Below, piece after piece: positions 35,534-48,260 of a stretch of DNA of 64,000 nucleotides (position 1 is the first letter of the stretch; every line of letters begins with the position of its first letter). The translations under genes and the position numbers were made by a program. A model generated the notes under the pieces. That model had not been told where the DNA came from and made no database searches. It was given only the letters and a program-made list of their open reading frames with translations. The stretch spans positions 17,135,001 to 17,199,000 of the forward strand of contig NC_088327.1 in the NCBI RefSeq assembly GCF_036884655.1, in the 5' to 3' direction. The DNA is from Musa acuminata AAA Group (Eukaryota > Streptophyta > Magnoliopsida > Zingiberales > Musaceae).

Positions 35534-36774
35534 TATTAGGATTAAGTCGGCACTAAGAGAGGGGGGGGGGGGTGAATTAGTCCTGATAATAAAAAATATT
35601 GGTTTTGAAAATATTTAAACAATGAAAACTCGTATCGTAAAGATATTAACTTGAAACACATTCGTAAGCAAGTAAATGAAAGTAAGAAATTAGTTTTCAA
35701 TTAAAATGAATAGCTTAAAGTAAATGCAAACTATATTTTTATGGTGATTCAGTCATCGTAACCTACATCCACTCCTGATTCCTCTTCACTCGAGGCCACC
35801 GGCTTCCACTACTGGTCTTCCTTCAATGGGTGAAGACCAACTACCCTCTTATAACCCTTTCTCCTTTTTACAGGTTTAGGAGAAAACCCTTACAAGCTAC
35901 TATTTTACAAGTAGTCCCTCACACACCTCCCTTAGGACTAACTCTAAGCACTAGGAGGAGGGAACCTAAAGTTTTGGCAGACTTTACTCAGTTTTTTCCT
36001 CAAGAATTCTTGCTCCTTTCTTGTTGCTCAAGTGGGGTATTTACATGGCCCAAATGGTTTCAAAAATGGAGCTAAAAATTTAAATTTTTGGGTCTTCCAA
36101 GTATGGGCAGTACTACTGCCTGAAACACTATTACTAGGTTGTACCACTGCCTAGTCTAGCGGTACCACCACCTGATAGCCTTAGAGACAAAGTTTTCGAG
36201 TTTTCTAACTCACAAGTGATTCCACCGCCGGTTCTGGCGATGCCACTGCTTGACCTAACATTTGGGTCACTGAATGGGCCTCCCAATGAGCCTAAATCAG
36301 TCTTAATTAAGGTTCAATTGGCCTCTAATCGAGTTAGCATAATTACACCAAAAGCTAACTCAATTAGCCTCCTAAACTACTTCAATCTTAGACAAATGAT
36401 TACAAAGCATAAATCCTTTGTCCGGCAGATCATTAGTTCATCCAAGGCTCATCTGATCCTTCGACGCATCGTCCTCTCCTTCGGCATATTGCCCAATCGA
36501 CATGTTGACTCCCACAACTTTTGATCTCCTTGGTGCAATATCCGATCCTTCGGCCCGATGCCCGAATTCATAGCATGAGCCTTCTGCCAATATATCGACC
36601 GATCCTCCGACCTGAGTCCAATCTTCTGACATGTTCACACTAGCCCAATGTTTGATTCCTCATGCTTTAATCAATTTGCCTCTCCTTGATCGAAGCTAGT
36701 CCTATGTTAATCAAAACGTAGATCATATCACAAGCTTATCAATTGATTTCATCATCAAAATCTGAGATTTAACA
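35534..36774 (-). mobile_element. 5' LTR of element G
   Basis: 1,241-bp minus-strand LTR. A mutated PBS (CTCTAATACCA, 35521-35531) precedes its U5 end, which reads TATTAGGATT instead of TGTTAGGATC. It has a run of about 10 G near 35563-35572, palindrome remnants at about 36106-36250, and a U3 start GATTTAACA at 36774. It abuts a gypsy LTR into which G inserted. Confidence 0.86.
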
Positions 36775-37127
36775 GGTTCAACCCTTAGAACGCTATAGGG
36801 GTTCCACCATCCTGGAAGTCGGTCAAATGACTATAATTGTAGATAGATCTTATTCTTAAAGAAATTAAGGCTACATGCTTATATAGGGCTCCAAACCCTA
36901 GCCCCAGGGGCTGCTTCCTAAGTGAGTTCCCCCTTTCACCCTCAACCCTAACCGATCGGCCTAGTAAAAGGGGGGGCGGTGGCTAGGAAGCTCAAAGGCC
37001 TAAATATAAACCCTAGCCACTCTTCTTTATAGATTAGAGGTGGCTAGGTGGGGTTTATTATAATCTCACATGTTTTTATTAGCTACTTCTTGATTGAGTA
37101 GGACCCAACCCTACTAGGGTCCTATCA
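36775..37127 (-). mobile_element. 3' LTR of gypsy element I, partial
   Basis: Matches the 398-bp LTR at 50206-50603 except for roughly its first 50 bp, which were lost with the left part of G. It ends GGGTCCTATCA at 37127, and a purine-rich tract (minus strand GGAGAGGGTAGGCT, 37128-37141) follows. Confidence 0.85.
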
Positions 37128-40100
37128 AGCCTACCCTCTCCAAATCAACCTTGTCCTCAAGGCTGAGGTTCCATGAACTTAGGGAACTAGGTCTTCAGCT
37201 CTTCATATGATTCCCATGTGGCGTCTTCGAGTGGTAAATTATTTTAATATACTAGTACTTCAGTAGAGGGACGTCGACGATGCATGACGATTCTACGGTC
37301 GAGGATGGCTTGTGGTTGGGCTTGAATATCTCCATCATCCATAGTGTTGGGCAGTTGGATCTAGGGTGACTCGTGTTCTCCTAGCTTGGGCTTCAAGCAT
37401 GACATATGAAAGACAAGGTGAATTTAGGCATCCTCAAGCAATTTAAGTATGTATGCCACGGCTCCAATATGCTCTATGATCTAATATGGCTCATAAAAAT
37501 ATGGGGATAACTTCTTGGAGGCTCGTGTGTTAATGGAGAGTTACTTATATAGTTGTAGGCGAAGATAAACCCAATCTCCTACTGAAAATTCTCTTTTGCT
37601 TCATCGAGTGTTAGCTTGCTGCTTCATTCTGGCTTGAGCGGTAGAGACATTATCCTTTAGCAGCTGTAGGAGTTTGTCCTTGTCAATTAAATCTTAGTCG
37701 ACCTGATCTACCTTGGCCGAGCCAATTACATACTTTGGAATCATAGGGCTCGGCCGATCATATAATGCTCTATATGGGGTACATTTTATAGATGAATGAT
37801 ATGTAGTATTATACCATCATTCGGCCCAGGGAAGCCATTTCGCTCACTCCTTTGGCCAGTCATTGGTGAAACACCGAATGTACGTCTCTAAACACATGTT
37901 CACCACCTCTGTTTGGTTGTCAGCTTGTGGATGATATGTTGTGCTCATCTTGAGTTTGGTACCTTGTAATTGAAATAACTCGATTCAAAATTTACTAGTA
38001 AAGATCCTATCACGATCACTTACAATGGACCTTAGCATCCCATGCAGCTTAATAATATTTTCTATGAAAATCTAAGCAATATTAGCAGCAGCGTAGGGAT
38101 TTCGTACAGCACAAAAATGAGCATATTTCGTATGTCGATCAACCATCACGAGAATTATGCTTTTACTTTTGGAAGGTGGCAACCCTTTGATGAAGTCCAT
38201 GGAGATGTCAGTCCACACCAAATCTGGTATGGGTAGTAGTTATAGCTTCCCTAAACTCGCCACTATTTCATCCTTTTGCTATTGACATACATCACATTGT
38301 GTCATATATTCAGAAATAATTTTTTTCATCTCTCTCCAATAAAAATTTTGCTTCACTCTTTTGTAGGTTCTCAGAAATCTAGAGTGCCCTACTGAAGGTG
38401 TGGAATGCATTTCGTGCAGGATGATTTTGATGCAAAGGGAGTCTGGTATAAGCACAATGCGACCTTTGTAGCGTAGATCCCTCGAATCCCAAGTGTATTG
38501 GGCTATTGTGCTTGGATCCTTCTCCAAATTTTTTATGATGTTGCTGATCTCTGGATCCTTCTTCCATTCCTCCCTAATATCCTTGAGGAAGCCAGTGGTA
38601 GGAAGGGAGATGGCTGACAATTTAGCTTGCTCAGGTAGTCGTGAGAGTGCATTTGTAATAACGTTTACTTTCGCTTTTTTGTAAATAATTTCATAATCAA
38701 ATCCTAGAAGTTTGGTTAACTATTTTTGCTGCTCAGGGGATGATATGTTTTGCTCCAAAAATTACTTGAGGCTTCTATGGTCGGTTTTAATTTGAAATCG
38801 CCGACCGATCAAGTAGGGTCTCCATCTCATTAATCCGTGTACAATGATGAGCATCTCCTTATCATATATTGACATTTTTTTATGGGAGGGAGACAACAGT
38901 TTGCTGGTATACGCGAGTGATCAACCATCTTGCATGAGAACAGCTCCAATTCCGACTCCAGATGCGTCGGCTACAATGATGATGGGTCGGTTAAAATCTA
39001 GTAGCGCTAGCGCCAATGTCATCGTCATGGCTGCCTTAAGTTTGTCAAAGGCAGCAGAGGCTTTGTCCGACCATTGAAAGGCATCTTTTTTTAGTAGATA
39101 AGTGAGGGGTGCACTGATCTTCCCATAATCCTTCACAAATTTTTGGTAGTAGCCCATTAGTCCAAGGAACCCACATAGTAATTTCACGTTTGTAGATTTC
39201 GATCAGCCTTGCATTGCTTTAATTTTTGTTGGGTCTATCGCCACTCCTTCTGATATTATGTGCCAAAGATACTCTACTTTTTGCTGGGGAAAGTTGCACT
39301 TTGGCTGCTTAAAAAAAAAATATTTTCCCGAAGGATCGTCAAAATAACCCGTAAATGCTGAAAGTGAGTCTCAAGAGAAGGGCTGTAAATAATAATATCA
39401 TCGGAAAATGCCATCACAAATTTGTGAAGAAAGCTCCGATAAATATTGTTCATGAGACTTTGGAAGGTTGAAGGAGCATTAGTGAGTCCAAAAATACCAA
39501 GAATTCATAATGGTCATTATGTGTGCAGAATGCAGTTTTTGGAATGTCGTCTTCACATACTCGAATATGGTGGCAATCAGATTGGAGGTCCAACTTCGTG
39601 AAGACTCGAGCTCCTTTTAACTCATCAAAATGCTCATCTACCACTAGTATTGGGTACTTGTCTTTGATGGTGATGTTATTTAAAGCTTGGTAGTTGATGC
39701 ACATCCGTCAAGTTTCGTCCTTCTTGCATACAAGTAGCACCGATGAGGAATAGAGGCTACAACTTGGCAGAATCACCCTTGTTTCAAGTATCTCCTTTAC
39801 AATCTTTTTAATTTCATCCTTCTGGAGGTGAGGATAATGGTACAGCCGAGTGTTCGCTAGTGGTTTGCCCAGAAGAATTAGAATATGATGGTCATGTTGC
39901 CGAGTATGAGGAAGATAGCGCGGTTCAGCAAAAATATCGGTAAATTCAGCAAGAAATTAGGCACGATTTTGACCTTCAATTTCTATTTTCTTCCCCTCTA
40001 GTTACTGATAGAGATGCATCAAAAAGCCATCATTTACCTTGTGTAAAACTTTCTCCATTCGTTGGGTCGAAACGATGGTTACATTGCTTCTACACTTCCC

Positions 40101-40460
40101 ACATAGGATGATTTGTTTGCCTTTGCAGTAGAATTTCATAATTAATTTGAAAAAGTTTCAACAGACATCACCTAACGTCATCAGCCATTCTATACCAAGC
40201 ACAACCTCATAATCATCAATTGGTAAGACGAAGAAGTCAGTGACAATTTTTTGGTCTTGTAGTAATAGTTTCATCTACGGGCATCTTTAGTCGCACTTTA
40301 GGATTCTGCCGTCGGCGACCTTTACGTCGAACTTGCTGCAACCTTTGATATGGAGCGTCATCCGAGTAGCAACCTTACTATTTAGGAAGTTATTAGTGCT
40401 ACCCATGTCGAAGAGAATAGTGATCTGTTGCTATTTAAGAAGGCCTCTAACTTTCATCGT
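37128..40460 (-). pseudogene. decayed Ty3-gypsy chromovirus pol of element I
   Basis: Minus-strand domains in order from 40460 leftward. Protease near 40370-40430 (FDMGSTNNFL; catalytic Asp kept, Thr/Ser to Met). Reverse transcriptase about 39200-39704 ([17 protein letters not shown], and FSDDIIIYSPS at the catalytic site, in place of F-x-DD). RNase H about 38921-39187 (FLGLMGYYQKFVKDYGKI, VADASGVGIGAVLMQDG). Integrase H2C2 zinc finger about 38279-38420 (HSTPSVGH...CDVCQ). A C-terminal integrase region and a chromodomain-like end near 37190-37480 (ILDRRIVMHRR, LPLEDATWESYEEL). Many stops and frameshifts make it non-functional. The chromodomain and the short LTRs point to a chromovirus, perhaps Reina-like. 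Confidence 0.88.
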
Positions 40461-40918
40461 TTGTGGGTTTGAGTAGCCGGCTAGCGCGTGTACCATAAAG
40501 TCGGTCGGTTGTGGGTCTTCTTCCATATCTTATTCTTCATGTTCAAAGCTCTCTTCTGAATGTTCGATGACCTCTTCTTCTACTAGTTCAATCACAAGAA
40601 GTCTCCTTTTTTTACAGCGATGCTCGTGGCTCCACGGCTCATCACAATGCCAACATAACCCCTTCGCATATCACTCCTGAAGCTCTTCACTTGTCAACTT
40701 TTTTAGTGTAGGGGCTCGGCTGATAGTAGGTGGGGCAGAGGGCTTTGGTAATGCTGGTCGGGGAGCGACCCTAGTCCTCTAGGCTTCATGGTTCAATCAC
40801 TCCTCTTGAAGTCGTGCGAAAGATATGGATGTCATAAGCGTGTACGGTTGTCGCGCTTTAACTTCTCCCTGGATCTCCGGCTTCAAGCCCTCAATAAAGG
40901 TCCCCAATAGCTATTTTT
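40461..40918 (-). pseudogene. gag of gypsy element I, 3' part
   Basis: Contains a CCHC-like zinc knuckle on the minus strand near 40610-40660 (CWHCDEPWSHEHRC) followed by an acidic stretch, then the protease. It is interrupted at 40918 by element J and resumes at 47141. Confidence 0.78.
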
Positions 40919-42471
40919 TGTTGAATCGCATATTTTGATGATGAAATCAATTGATAAGTATTAATGATTTGATCTGCGTTTTGAGTGACGTAGGATGCTT
41001 CGATCAGGAAGAGACAATTAAAGTAGGAAGAATCATGTTGGGTCGGAAGAAAACATGTCAGAAGATTGGACATCGAGCTGGAGGATTGGTTGACGTATCG
41101 ACAGAAGGCTTCGAGCCATGGATTTGGGCATTAGAACAAGAAGAGCAGATATTACGCCAAGGATATCAGAGTTACGGAGTCAACTGGCCGATTAGGCAAT
41201 AGGCCGCAAGAGAGGACGTTGCGCCGAAGAATCAAACGAAGCATCGAGGGACCAATAACATGCCGGACAACATGATTCATGCTTAGTATTAATTGTCTAG
41301 ATCGAAGTGTGTTTTTATATGTGTAGGATTAACTATGATAGCAAGGCATAAAGTAAAATGAAGTCTCGGAGTTAAGGATGTGATTTCGTTGGGAGTTTGA
41401 GGGTTTATCGGAAGTTTGAACGTTCGTTGGAAGTTCTATTGGAACCAGTTGAGAAGTCTCGGAGCTTTCCAAAGAAGCTCGTCGGAACTTACCAAGAAGA
41501 TCGTCGTGAAGTCCAGGAGCTTGCCGGGAGTCCGCTGGAATATTGCCAAGAGATCGTCGGAAGTTCGTCGGAAGATTGCTAGTAGCTCACCAGAAGAAAC
41601 CAAGACTTACGGACTTATTTAGCTTAAGTATGTCTTATATTTCATAGTTAGCATGTAATTGGGTTTGGAATTGGGCAAACCCAATTATGGGCTAGTTGGG
41701 CCCATGTAAGGATTGTGTTGGGCCCAATGAGAGGCCCAAACAGTGACCCAAGATGTGGCACCATCATGGCGCAGTCTCCGAGACTATGTCAAGCGGTGGT
41801 ACCACCTAGACACAGCCTCCGAGAGGCTGCAGGTGGTGGTACCGCCAGTCTAGGCGATGGTACCACCCAGCACAGCCTCCCAAGTGGTGGTACCGCCCGA
41901 ATACAGGAAACTCGGGATGAGATGTTTTTAGTCTCCAAGTTTAAATTAACTTGAGGCCTATAAATATCCTTCTCATCCCTGGTTAAACTACACAAGTATT
42001 AAGAATAAAAAAGGAAAGAAATGCTGCTGCAATCTTGTGTGAGCTCCTCTCAAAATTCTAAGTGTTAGAATAGTTTGAGAGAGGAGTAAGTAGGAGTGTA
42101 AGGGTTATCTTAAACCTGATAAAAGAAGAATCGAGTTGTAAGAAGGAGGTTGATCTTCGCCTATTAAAGGAAGATCGATAGTGGATGCCGGTGGCATCGA
42201 CGGAAGAGGAATCGGCGAAATGGATGTAGGTCACGATGACTGAACCACTCTAAAATATGGTTTGCATTTTACTTTGAGCAATTTATCTTTACTACAAACC
42301 TCTTTAATAGCTACTGCTTTCATTATATTTAGGAATGTGTTTCAAGTTAAGATATTTACGAAATGGTTTTCGTCGGAAACATATTTAATCACAACAAAGT
42401 TTTGAACCAACGTAATTTTTACCGCTACACTAATTCACCCCCCCCCCTAGTGCCGACCCCTATTCCTAACA
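40919..42471 (+). mobile_element. 5' LTR of element J
   Basis: TGTTGAATC...CCTAACA. Palindrome-type motifs lie at about 41758-41900, a CCTATAAATATCC box near 41956-41968, and a C-run near 42438-42447. Confidence 0.92.
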
Positions 42472-42473
42472 AT

Positions 42474-42485
42474 TGGTATCAGAGC
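42474..42485 (+). other. primer-binding site of element J
   Basis: TGGTATCAGAGC, two bases after the LTR, followed by CTCG. Perfect match to the family consensus. Confidence 0.92.
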
Positions 42486-42520
42486 CTCGTTTTCTCATTT
42501 GGTTTAACACCCAAAGAGAA

Positions 42521-43461
42521 ATGACTCTTTTCAGCTTTCAAAAGGGTCACTCTCTCATTCGTCCTCTCTTTTTCAATGGGACGAACTACACTTATTGGAA
42601 AACTCGAATGAGAGTTTTCTTGCTTTCATTGAATCTCGATTTATGGCACATAGTCGAATTTGGTTTTCAAATGTCTTCTCTTCCAATGAACCATTGGAAT
42701 GATTTGGAGAAGAAGACTTTTTCTCTAAATGCAAAGGCTATGAATGCCTTATTTTGCGCCTTAGATAAAAATGAGTTTAATCAAATTTCTATATGTGAAA
42801 TGGCTTTTGAAATTTGGCATACTCTCGAAATCACACATGAAGGCACTAGTAAAGTTAAAGATTCAAAAATCAACTTTTTGATGTATAATTTTGAACTATT
42901 TCAAATGAAACCAAGCGAGACTATTGGAGACATGTATACTCGTTTTACGGATGTCGTCAATAGTTTAAAAGCTCTTGGTAAAGTTTAAAAGTTTTACGAT
43001 CACTTTCTAAAAATTAAAATTCGAAAGTAACGACTATTCAAGAATAAAATAATTTGAAAACTTTTTTGATCAAAGTACTCGTCGATTCTTTAATGACCTA
43101 CGAAATGACCTATGTGGCACAAAACGAACTTGAGAACAACCTTCCAAAGAACAGAAAGGATTTCAGACTTAGAACATATGAAGACCACTCAAGCATAAGC
43201 TCAAGTGATGGTGAACTTGATCTCCTTATGAAATTTAAAAAGTTCATGAAACAATAATTAAAAAACAAAAATAAACTTAAAAAGAGCAGAACTACTTGCT
43301 ATGAACGCAAGAAGAGGGAAGCACCTTGGGACGAAACGAGTGCCTCCGAAGACGAGGAGAAAACCGATGAAGACGAAATGGTGAACCTTGCTTTGGTGAC
43401 TTTCGTCAATGAGGTAAAAAACTCAAACGAAACTCCTTTAGTTTACTTTGAAATTACTTGA
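42521..43461 (+). pseudogene. nearly intact N-terminal gag of element J, broken downstream
   Basis: ATG at 42521 begins MTLFSFQKGHSLIRPLFF. 156 codons stay open through MYTRFTDVVNSLKALGK, then a deletion/frameshift gives a stop at 42988. The C-terminal half resumes in another frame (SLMTYEM, NLPKNRKDF, serine/acid stretch) and ends with TGA at 43459-43461. At the knuckle position only RTTCYERKKRE is left, directly joined to the acidic block (SEDEEKTDEDE), as in B. Confidence 0.87.
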
Positions 43462-45490
43462 TATTTTTAATGAGTTGTTTTTAATTTAGTTTAAAAAATT
43501 ATATATATTTTTTTTGGATTTCATTTTAATAATGTAATGAAAATACAAAAATTGGGATCATACTAGTAATTTTAAAAATGATAATAAAAATTGTATGTTT
43601 CATGTTAAAGGAATAAAATGTTATATTTAAATCTAATGATAATCCTATGCATGTTTTTGAAGCAAGAATATGTATATTGATGATTTCCATATGGCATTTC
43701 GATTTTGATTGAAGATGTCTTATGAAACCATGCTTGATGTTTTAATGAAAAGGTTAAGAGGTTTAATATCATGCTTAATGAGTTTATATTTAGAAATAAT
43801 GCATGATAATTTTTATGATTTATAGATTATCGATTTTTACCGTAATAAAAGTTGCTTTTTTGGTTTTAAAAATGATACATGGCTTTTGTATGGAAACTAA
43901 GCATGAAAAGTTAGATTCACCTAAAAAGAAAAATGCATGACTACAACTAACAGAATGAACTTGAATGAAAATGCTTTATGTTTGATGAAATCATTTTCAA
44001 TGATGCATAATGAAGTAATTATGTAATAAAAATATTAAAATTTTTGGTACCTGGTGATTTTATACTATGCATGAGATTTAAAAATGATGCATGATGATTT
44101 TTGTGATTTATGCCTTATTGATCTTTGACGTAATAAATCTTGCACTTTTGATTTTTAGCGTTGATGCATTTATTTATTTAGCATAAATAAAATAAATCAC
44201 ATGAATTGAAACAACTAAAAAAAGGAAAGGTTTCTCCTTGAAAATTTTTTTTTCCCTCCTTTATCATTTTTTCTAAAAAAGAGATTAATGAATCTATTTA
44301 TATCACTTTTATGAATCTCTTGAAAATGATTTTGATGATTTTGATGATTTGAATTTGAATAAGTTTTATCAAAATCATGATATTGATTTCTTGGAATTAC
44401 ATGAGATTTTTTTTAATCAAGATCTCTTCTTTGTACTCCTATAATTTTTTTTGGTATTTTATTTAAGAGGAGATTTAATATATGAATCATTTCTTTTGGT
44501 ATTTACATGATCTTATCTCTCGTGGCTTGATTTATTTTTGTATAACCCCTTGTATTTATTCATCACCCAATTAATTCTTCTTGATGAGATTAAATGAATG
44601 CGATGAAATGAAATTATGCATGAAATACTCATTATATTGTTTTGATACTCTCAAATGATATAAAATTTGCTATCTTATGAGTATCATGTATGATATGATC
44701 ATAATGATGATTGATTTATTTTTTTGATATCATACATGAAAAATAAAATGTAGGGTTTTGAAATTGTGCATATTTTAATTTGAAACTATTATGATGCACA
44801 AACATATTGAAAAAAAGATTGATACTTCAACTTTATCATGATTTGAAAATTGATGTAAAGGGAAAAGAATTACAACATTGTATTCTTCCCTTCTTTTTGA
44901 CAAAGACAAAGGGGGAGAAATACTACTAGTTCAAACATTGCAAAGGAAGCAAATATTTGCTAGCTTACATATTGCAAGGAAAAGAACTTGATATCTTGAA
45001 CATCACCAAAAATTTGCTACATTGCGTGATGTAAAATTTACTAGAATTGCTAGCTTGTGATCTAAAGAGAAGCAAAGAGTTGCTATCTCAAAAGAAGCAA
45101 AAGTGCTATCTTGCCTATTTCAAGCAGCAAAACATTCTAACTTACACATCTAGCAAAATTTACGAACTTGCATATTTCAAGAAGCAAGAGTTGCTTTCTT
45201 GAACATCTCAAAATTGCTAGCTTGCATATTTTAAAATGCTGTAAAATTTTTGTTAGCTTGCATGATGATAAAACTTGATGTTTATTATGCAACGATTTGA
45301 ACTTATATGTTTAAATACTTTATAGTAGTACTTCTCCTTTTTGTTGATGACAAAGGGGGAGAAGTATGATGTTATGCATAAGTTTATGATAACATGTTGA
45401 TTGGATTTTTGAATCCAAGAGTTTCTATCAATATGGCATATTGATAGGGGGAGTTAAGATTAACTCCGTCATCAATTGGTTATCATTATC
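43462..45490 (+). mobile_element. non-coding interior of element J
   Basis: AT-rich, no pol. PPT-like tracts with complementary 5' flanks occur at 44882-44918 and 45331-45364, bracketing an array of TTGCTAGC and AAGAAGCAAAAG words at about 44925-45250. Confidence 0.83.
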
Positions 45491-45504
45491 AAAAATGGGG
45501 AGAT
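45491..45504 (+). other. polypurine tract of element J
   Basis: AAAAATGGGGAGAT before the 3' LTR; one G-to-T change from consensus. Confidence 0.82.
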
Positions 45505-47135
45505 TATTGAATCTTGTATTTTGATGATGAAACCAATTGATAAGTGTTAATAATTTGATCTGCGTTTTGAGTGACGCAGGATGCTTCGATCAGGGAGAGA
45601 CAATTAAAGTAAAAAGAATCATGTTGGGCCAAAGGAAAACATGTCAAAGGATCAGTCAGTATATCGACAGAAGGCTTCGGGCCACGGATTCGGGCATCGG
45701 GCTAAGAAAAGCGGATTAATTGTGCCAAGGATATCGAAGTTATGGAGTCAACTGGTCGATTGGGCAATAGGCCGCAAGAGAGGGCGATGCACCGAAGAAT
45801 CGGATGAAGCGTCGAGGGACCAATGATATGTCGGACAACATGATTCATGCTTAGTATTAATTGTCTAGATCGAAGTGTGTTTTTACATGTGCAGGATTAA
45901 CTACGATAGCAAGGCATAAAGCAAAATGAAGTCCCGAAGTCAAGGACGTGATTTCGTTGGGAGTTCGAGAGTTCGTCGGAAGTTCGGACGTTCATCGAAG
46001 GTTCTATCAGAACCAGTCGAGACGTCTCGGAGCTTGCTAGAGAAGCTCATCGGAACTCACCAAGAAGATCATCGTGAAGTCCAAGAGCTTGCCGGGAGTC
46101 CGTTGGAACATTGTCGAGAGATCGTCGGAAGTTCGCCGGAAGATTGTCGGAAGCTCACCGGAAGAAACCAAGACTTACGGACTTGTTTAGCTTAAGTATA
46201 TCTTAGATTTCATAGTTAGTACGTAATTGGGTTTGAAATTAGACCAACCCAATTATGAGCTAGTTAGGCCCATGTAAAGACTGTGTTGGGCCCAATGAGA
46301 GGCCTAAACAGTGACCCAAGAAGTGGCACCATCGTGGCACAATCTCCAAGACTGTGGCAGGCGGTGGTACTGCCTAGACACAGGCTCTGAGTGGCTGCAG
46401 GCAGTGGTACCGCTAGTTTGGGCGGTGGTACCGCCTAGCACAGCCTCCTAGGTGGTGGTACTGCCAGACTGGGCGGTGGCACCACCCAGTGCAGTGTCAA
46501 TGTCAGACTGACACTGGCGGTGGTACCGCCCAGCATAGGCGGTGGTACTGCCCAGACCTAGGAAACCCGGGATGAGATATTTTTAGGCTCCAAGTTTGAA
46601 TCAACTTGAGGCCTATAAATACCCCTCGTATCCTTGATTAAACTACACAAGTATTGAGAGTAAAAAAGGAAAGAAACACTACTGCAATATTGTGTGAGCT
46701 CCTCTCAAAGTTCTAAGTGTTAGAATAGTTTGAGAGAGGAGTAAGTGGGGGTGTAAGGGTTATCTCCTAAACCCGATAAAAGGATAATCAAGTTGTAAGA
46801 AGGAGGTTGATCTTCACCTATTAAAGGAAGATCAATAGTGGATGCCGATGGCCTCGACGGAAAAGGAATCGGTGAAGTGGATGTAGGTCATGACGACCGA
46901 ACCACTCTAAAATCTGGTTTGCATTTTACTTTGAACAATTTATCTTTACTGCAAACCTCTTTAATAGCTTACTGCTTTCAATACATTTACGAACTTGTTT
47001 CAAGTTAAGATATTTATGAAATAGTTTTCATCATAAACGAATTTAATCGTAATGAAGTTTTGAACCGACGTAATTTTTACCCTTGCAATAATTCACCCCC
47101 CTCCCCCCCCATAGTGTCGACCCTAGTTCCTAACA
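45505..47135 (+). mobile_element. 3' LTR of element J
   Basis: 1,631 bp. It starts TATTGAATC where the 5' LTR has TGTTGAATC, holds a larger palindrome cluster (about 46330-46560) than the 5' LTR, has CCTATAAATACCCC near 46611-46624, and ends TTCCTAACA at 47135. Confidence 0.92.
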
Positions 47136-47140
47136 TTTTT

Positions 47141-47735
47141 TAGACCAATCATGAGTTTGATTAGATAGCCTTTCAAACTTGGTTTGGTACTCCTGAATGG
47201 TGGAGGTTTGTTAGATCATTGCTAGTTATCCATCAATGTTCTCGTAATCGGTTGGTCCGAAGCGGATCAGCAGTCCTTCTTTGAATTATCACCATGAAAG
47301 GACTCCATGAGTGTGTTCAAACTAGTCAAACCACTGTATGATATCCCCTTCAAGATGTATAGCTGCAATTTCCACCATAGATGCGTTCTCGGTATTGTGG
47401 TACCAAAAATATCGCTCCACGCACGAGATCTAACCAATCAGGTCTCATTCTTCCCATTTAGGGAAGTCCACCCTCATGCGTGGATAGTAGGGATCGGTCA
47501 CAGAGTCTCCCCTCTTTTGGAAGTCATCTCTTCGGTTAGAGCTCTATCTTTGATGTGATTTCTTCAGGCTCGGTGGTCGGCCCAAATTGAGTTGGGTAAA
47601 GAGAGTCTGAATCTTATCCTTTATTCGCGTCTCGAAGGCTTCAAATTTTACATTGATTGCCTCCTCAAATGCCATAGTATATGTCTCCAAATCTATAATA
47701 TTAAGATCTCTCTTTTGTTGTTGGGTTAAAGGCAT
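47141..47735 (-). pseudogene. gag of gypsy element I, N-terminal part
   Basis: The minus strand opens with ATG at 47733-47735 and about 60 open codons (LTQQQKRDL, TYTMAFEEAINVKFEAFETR, a coiled-coil-like stretch), then decays towards 47141, where element J interrupts it. The start is placed by the 5' leader and LTR on its right. Confidence 0.72.
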
Positions 47736-48260
47736 GTATCAGTTGAGAGAAGTGGTGGCCGAAAGGGTTGGTGGATTGGTGTATATAAGAGCAGAATTGT
47801 CATCGAAGAAACAATGATTTCACGACAAAATTTTCAACAAAAACTAAGAGATTTGAAGAGGAAATTCGAAAGCAAAATCTCGATTTAGATAACAGTAATG
47901 ATGACAAATTTGATCAAAAAGATTTCAGCAGTATAACAGCAAGGAAATCAATGCAAGTTGTGATAGTATAATTCTCGTCGAAAAATTCTAATGGTTTACG
48001 ATAAAAATTTGCAGCAACATAATAACATTTTAGAGATGAATTCATCAATAGATTAATTTTAGATGGAAGCCAAGATGATCTATGAAGCGTATAAGAAATT
48101 TCGTTCAAAAATGATAGCAAATAGATTGGTTAAAGGTAATAATATGTTGTTGAAATTTTCTACAGCAATCCTTCGTTCGCAAAGATAACTTTTACGACGA
48201 AAGGAATTCGTAGCACGGGATAGATAAAAAGACTTCTTCTTGGTATTTTGAATAGAAAAT
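47736..48260 (-). mobile_element. 5' leader of gypsy element I, left part
   Basis: Non-coding leader between gag and the solo LTR at 48261. It has A- and T-rich text and no gene. The leader continues at 50005. Confidence 0.65.

Larger units (their letters stand above)
40919..47135 (+). mobile_element. full-length gag-only Sirevirus J
   Basis: 6,217-bp plus-strand element with a TTTTT target duplication (40914-40918 and 47136-47140), inserted in the gag of gypsy I. Order: 5' LTR, PBS, broken gag, AT-rich interior, PPT, 3' LTR. There is no pol. The LTRs differ in length (1,553 and 1,631 bp) and sequence more than those of B, so this insertion is older. Confidence 0.93.
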
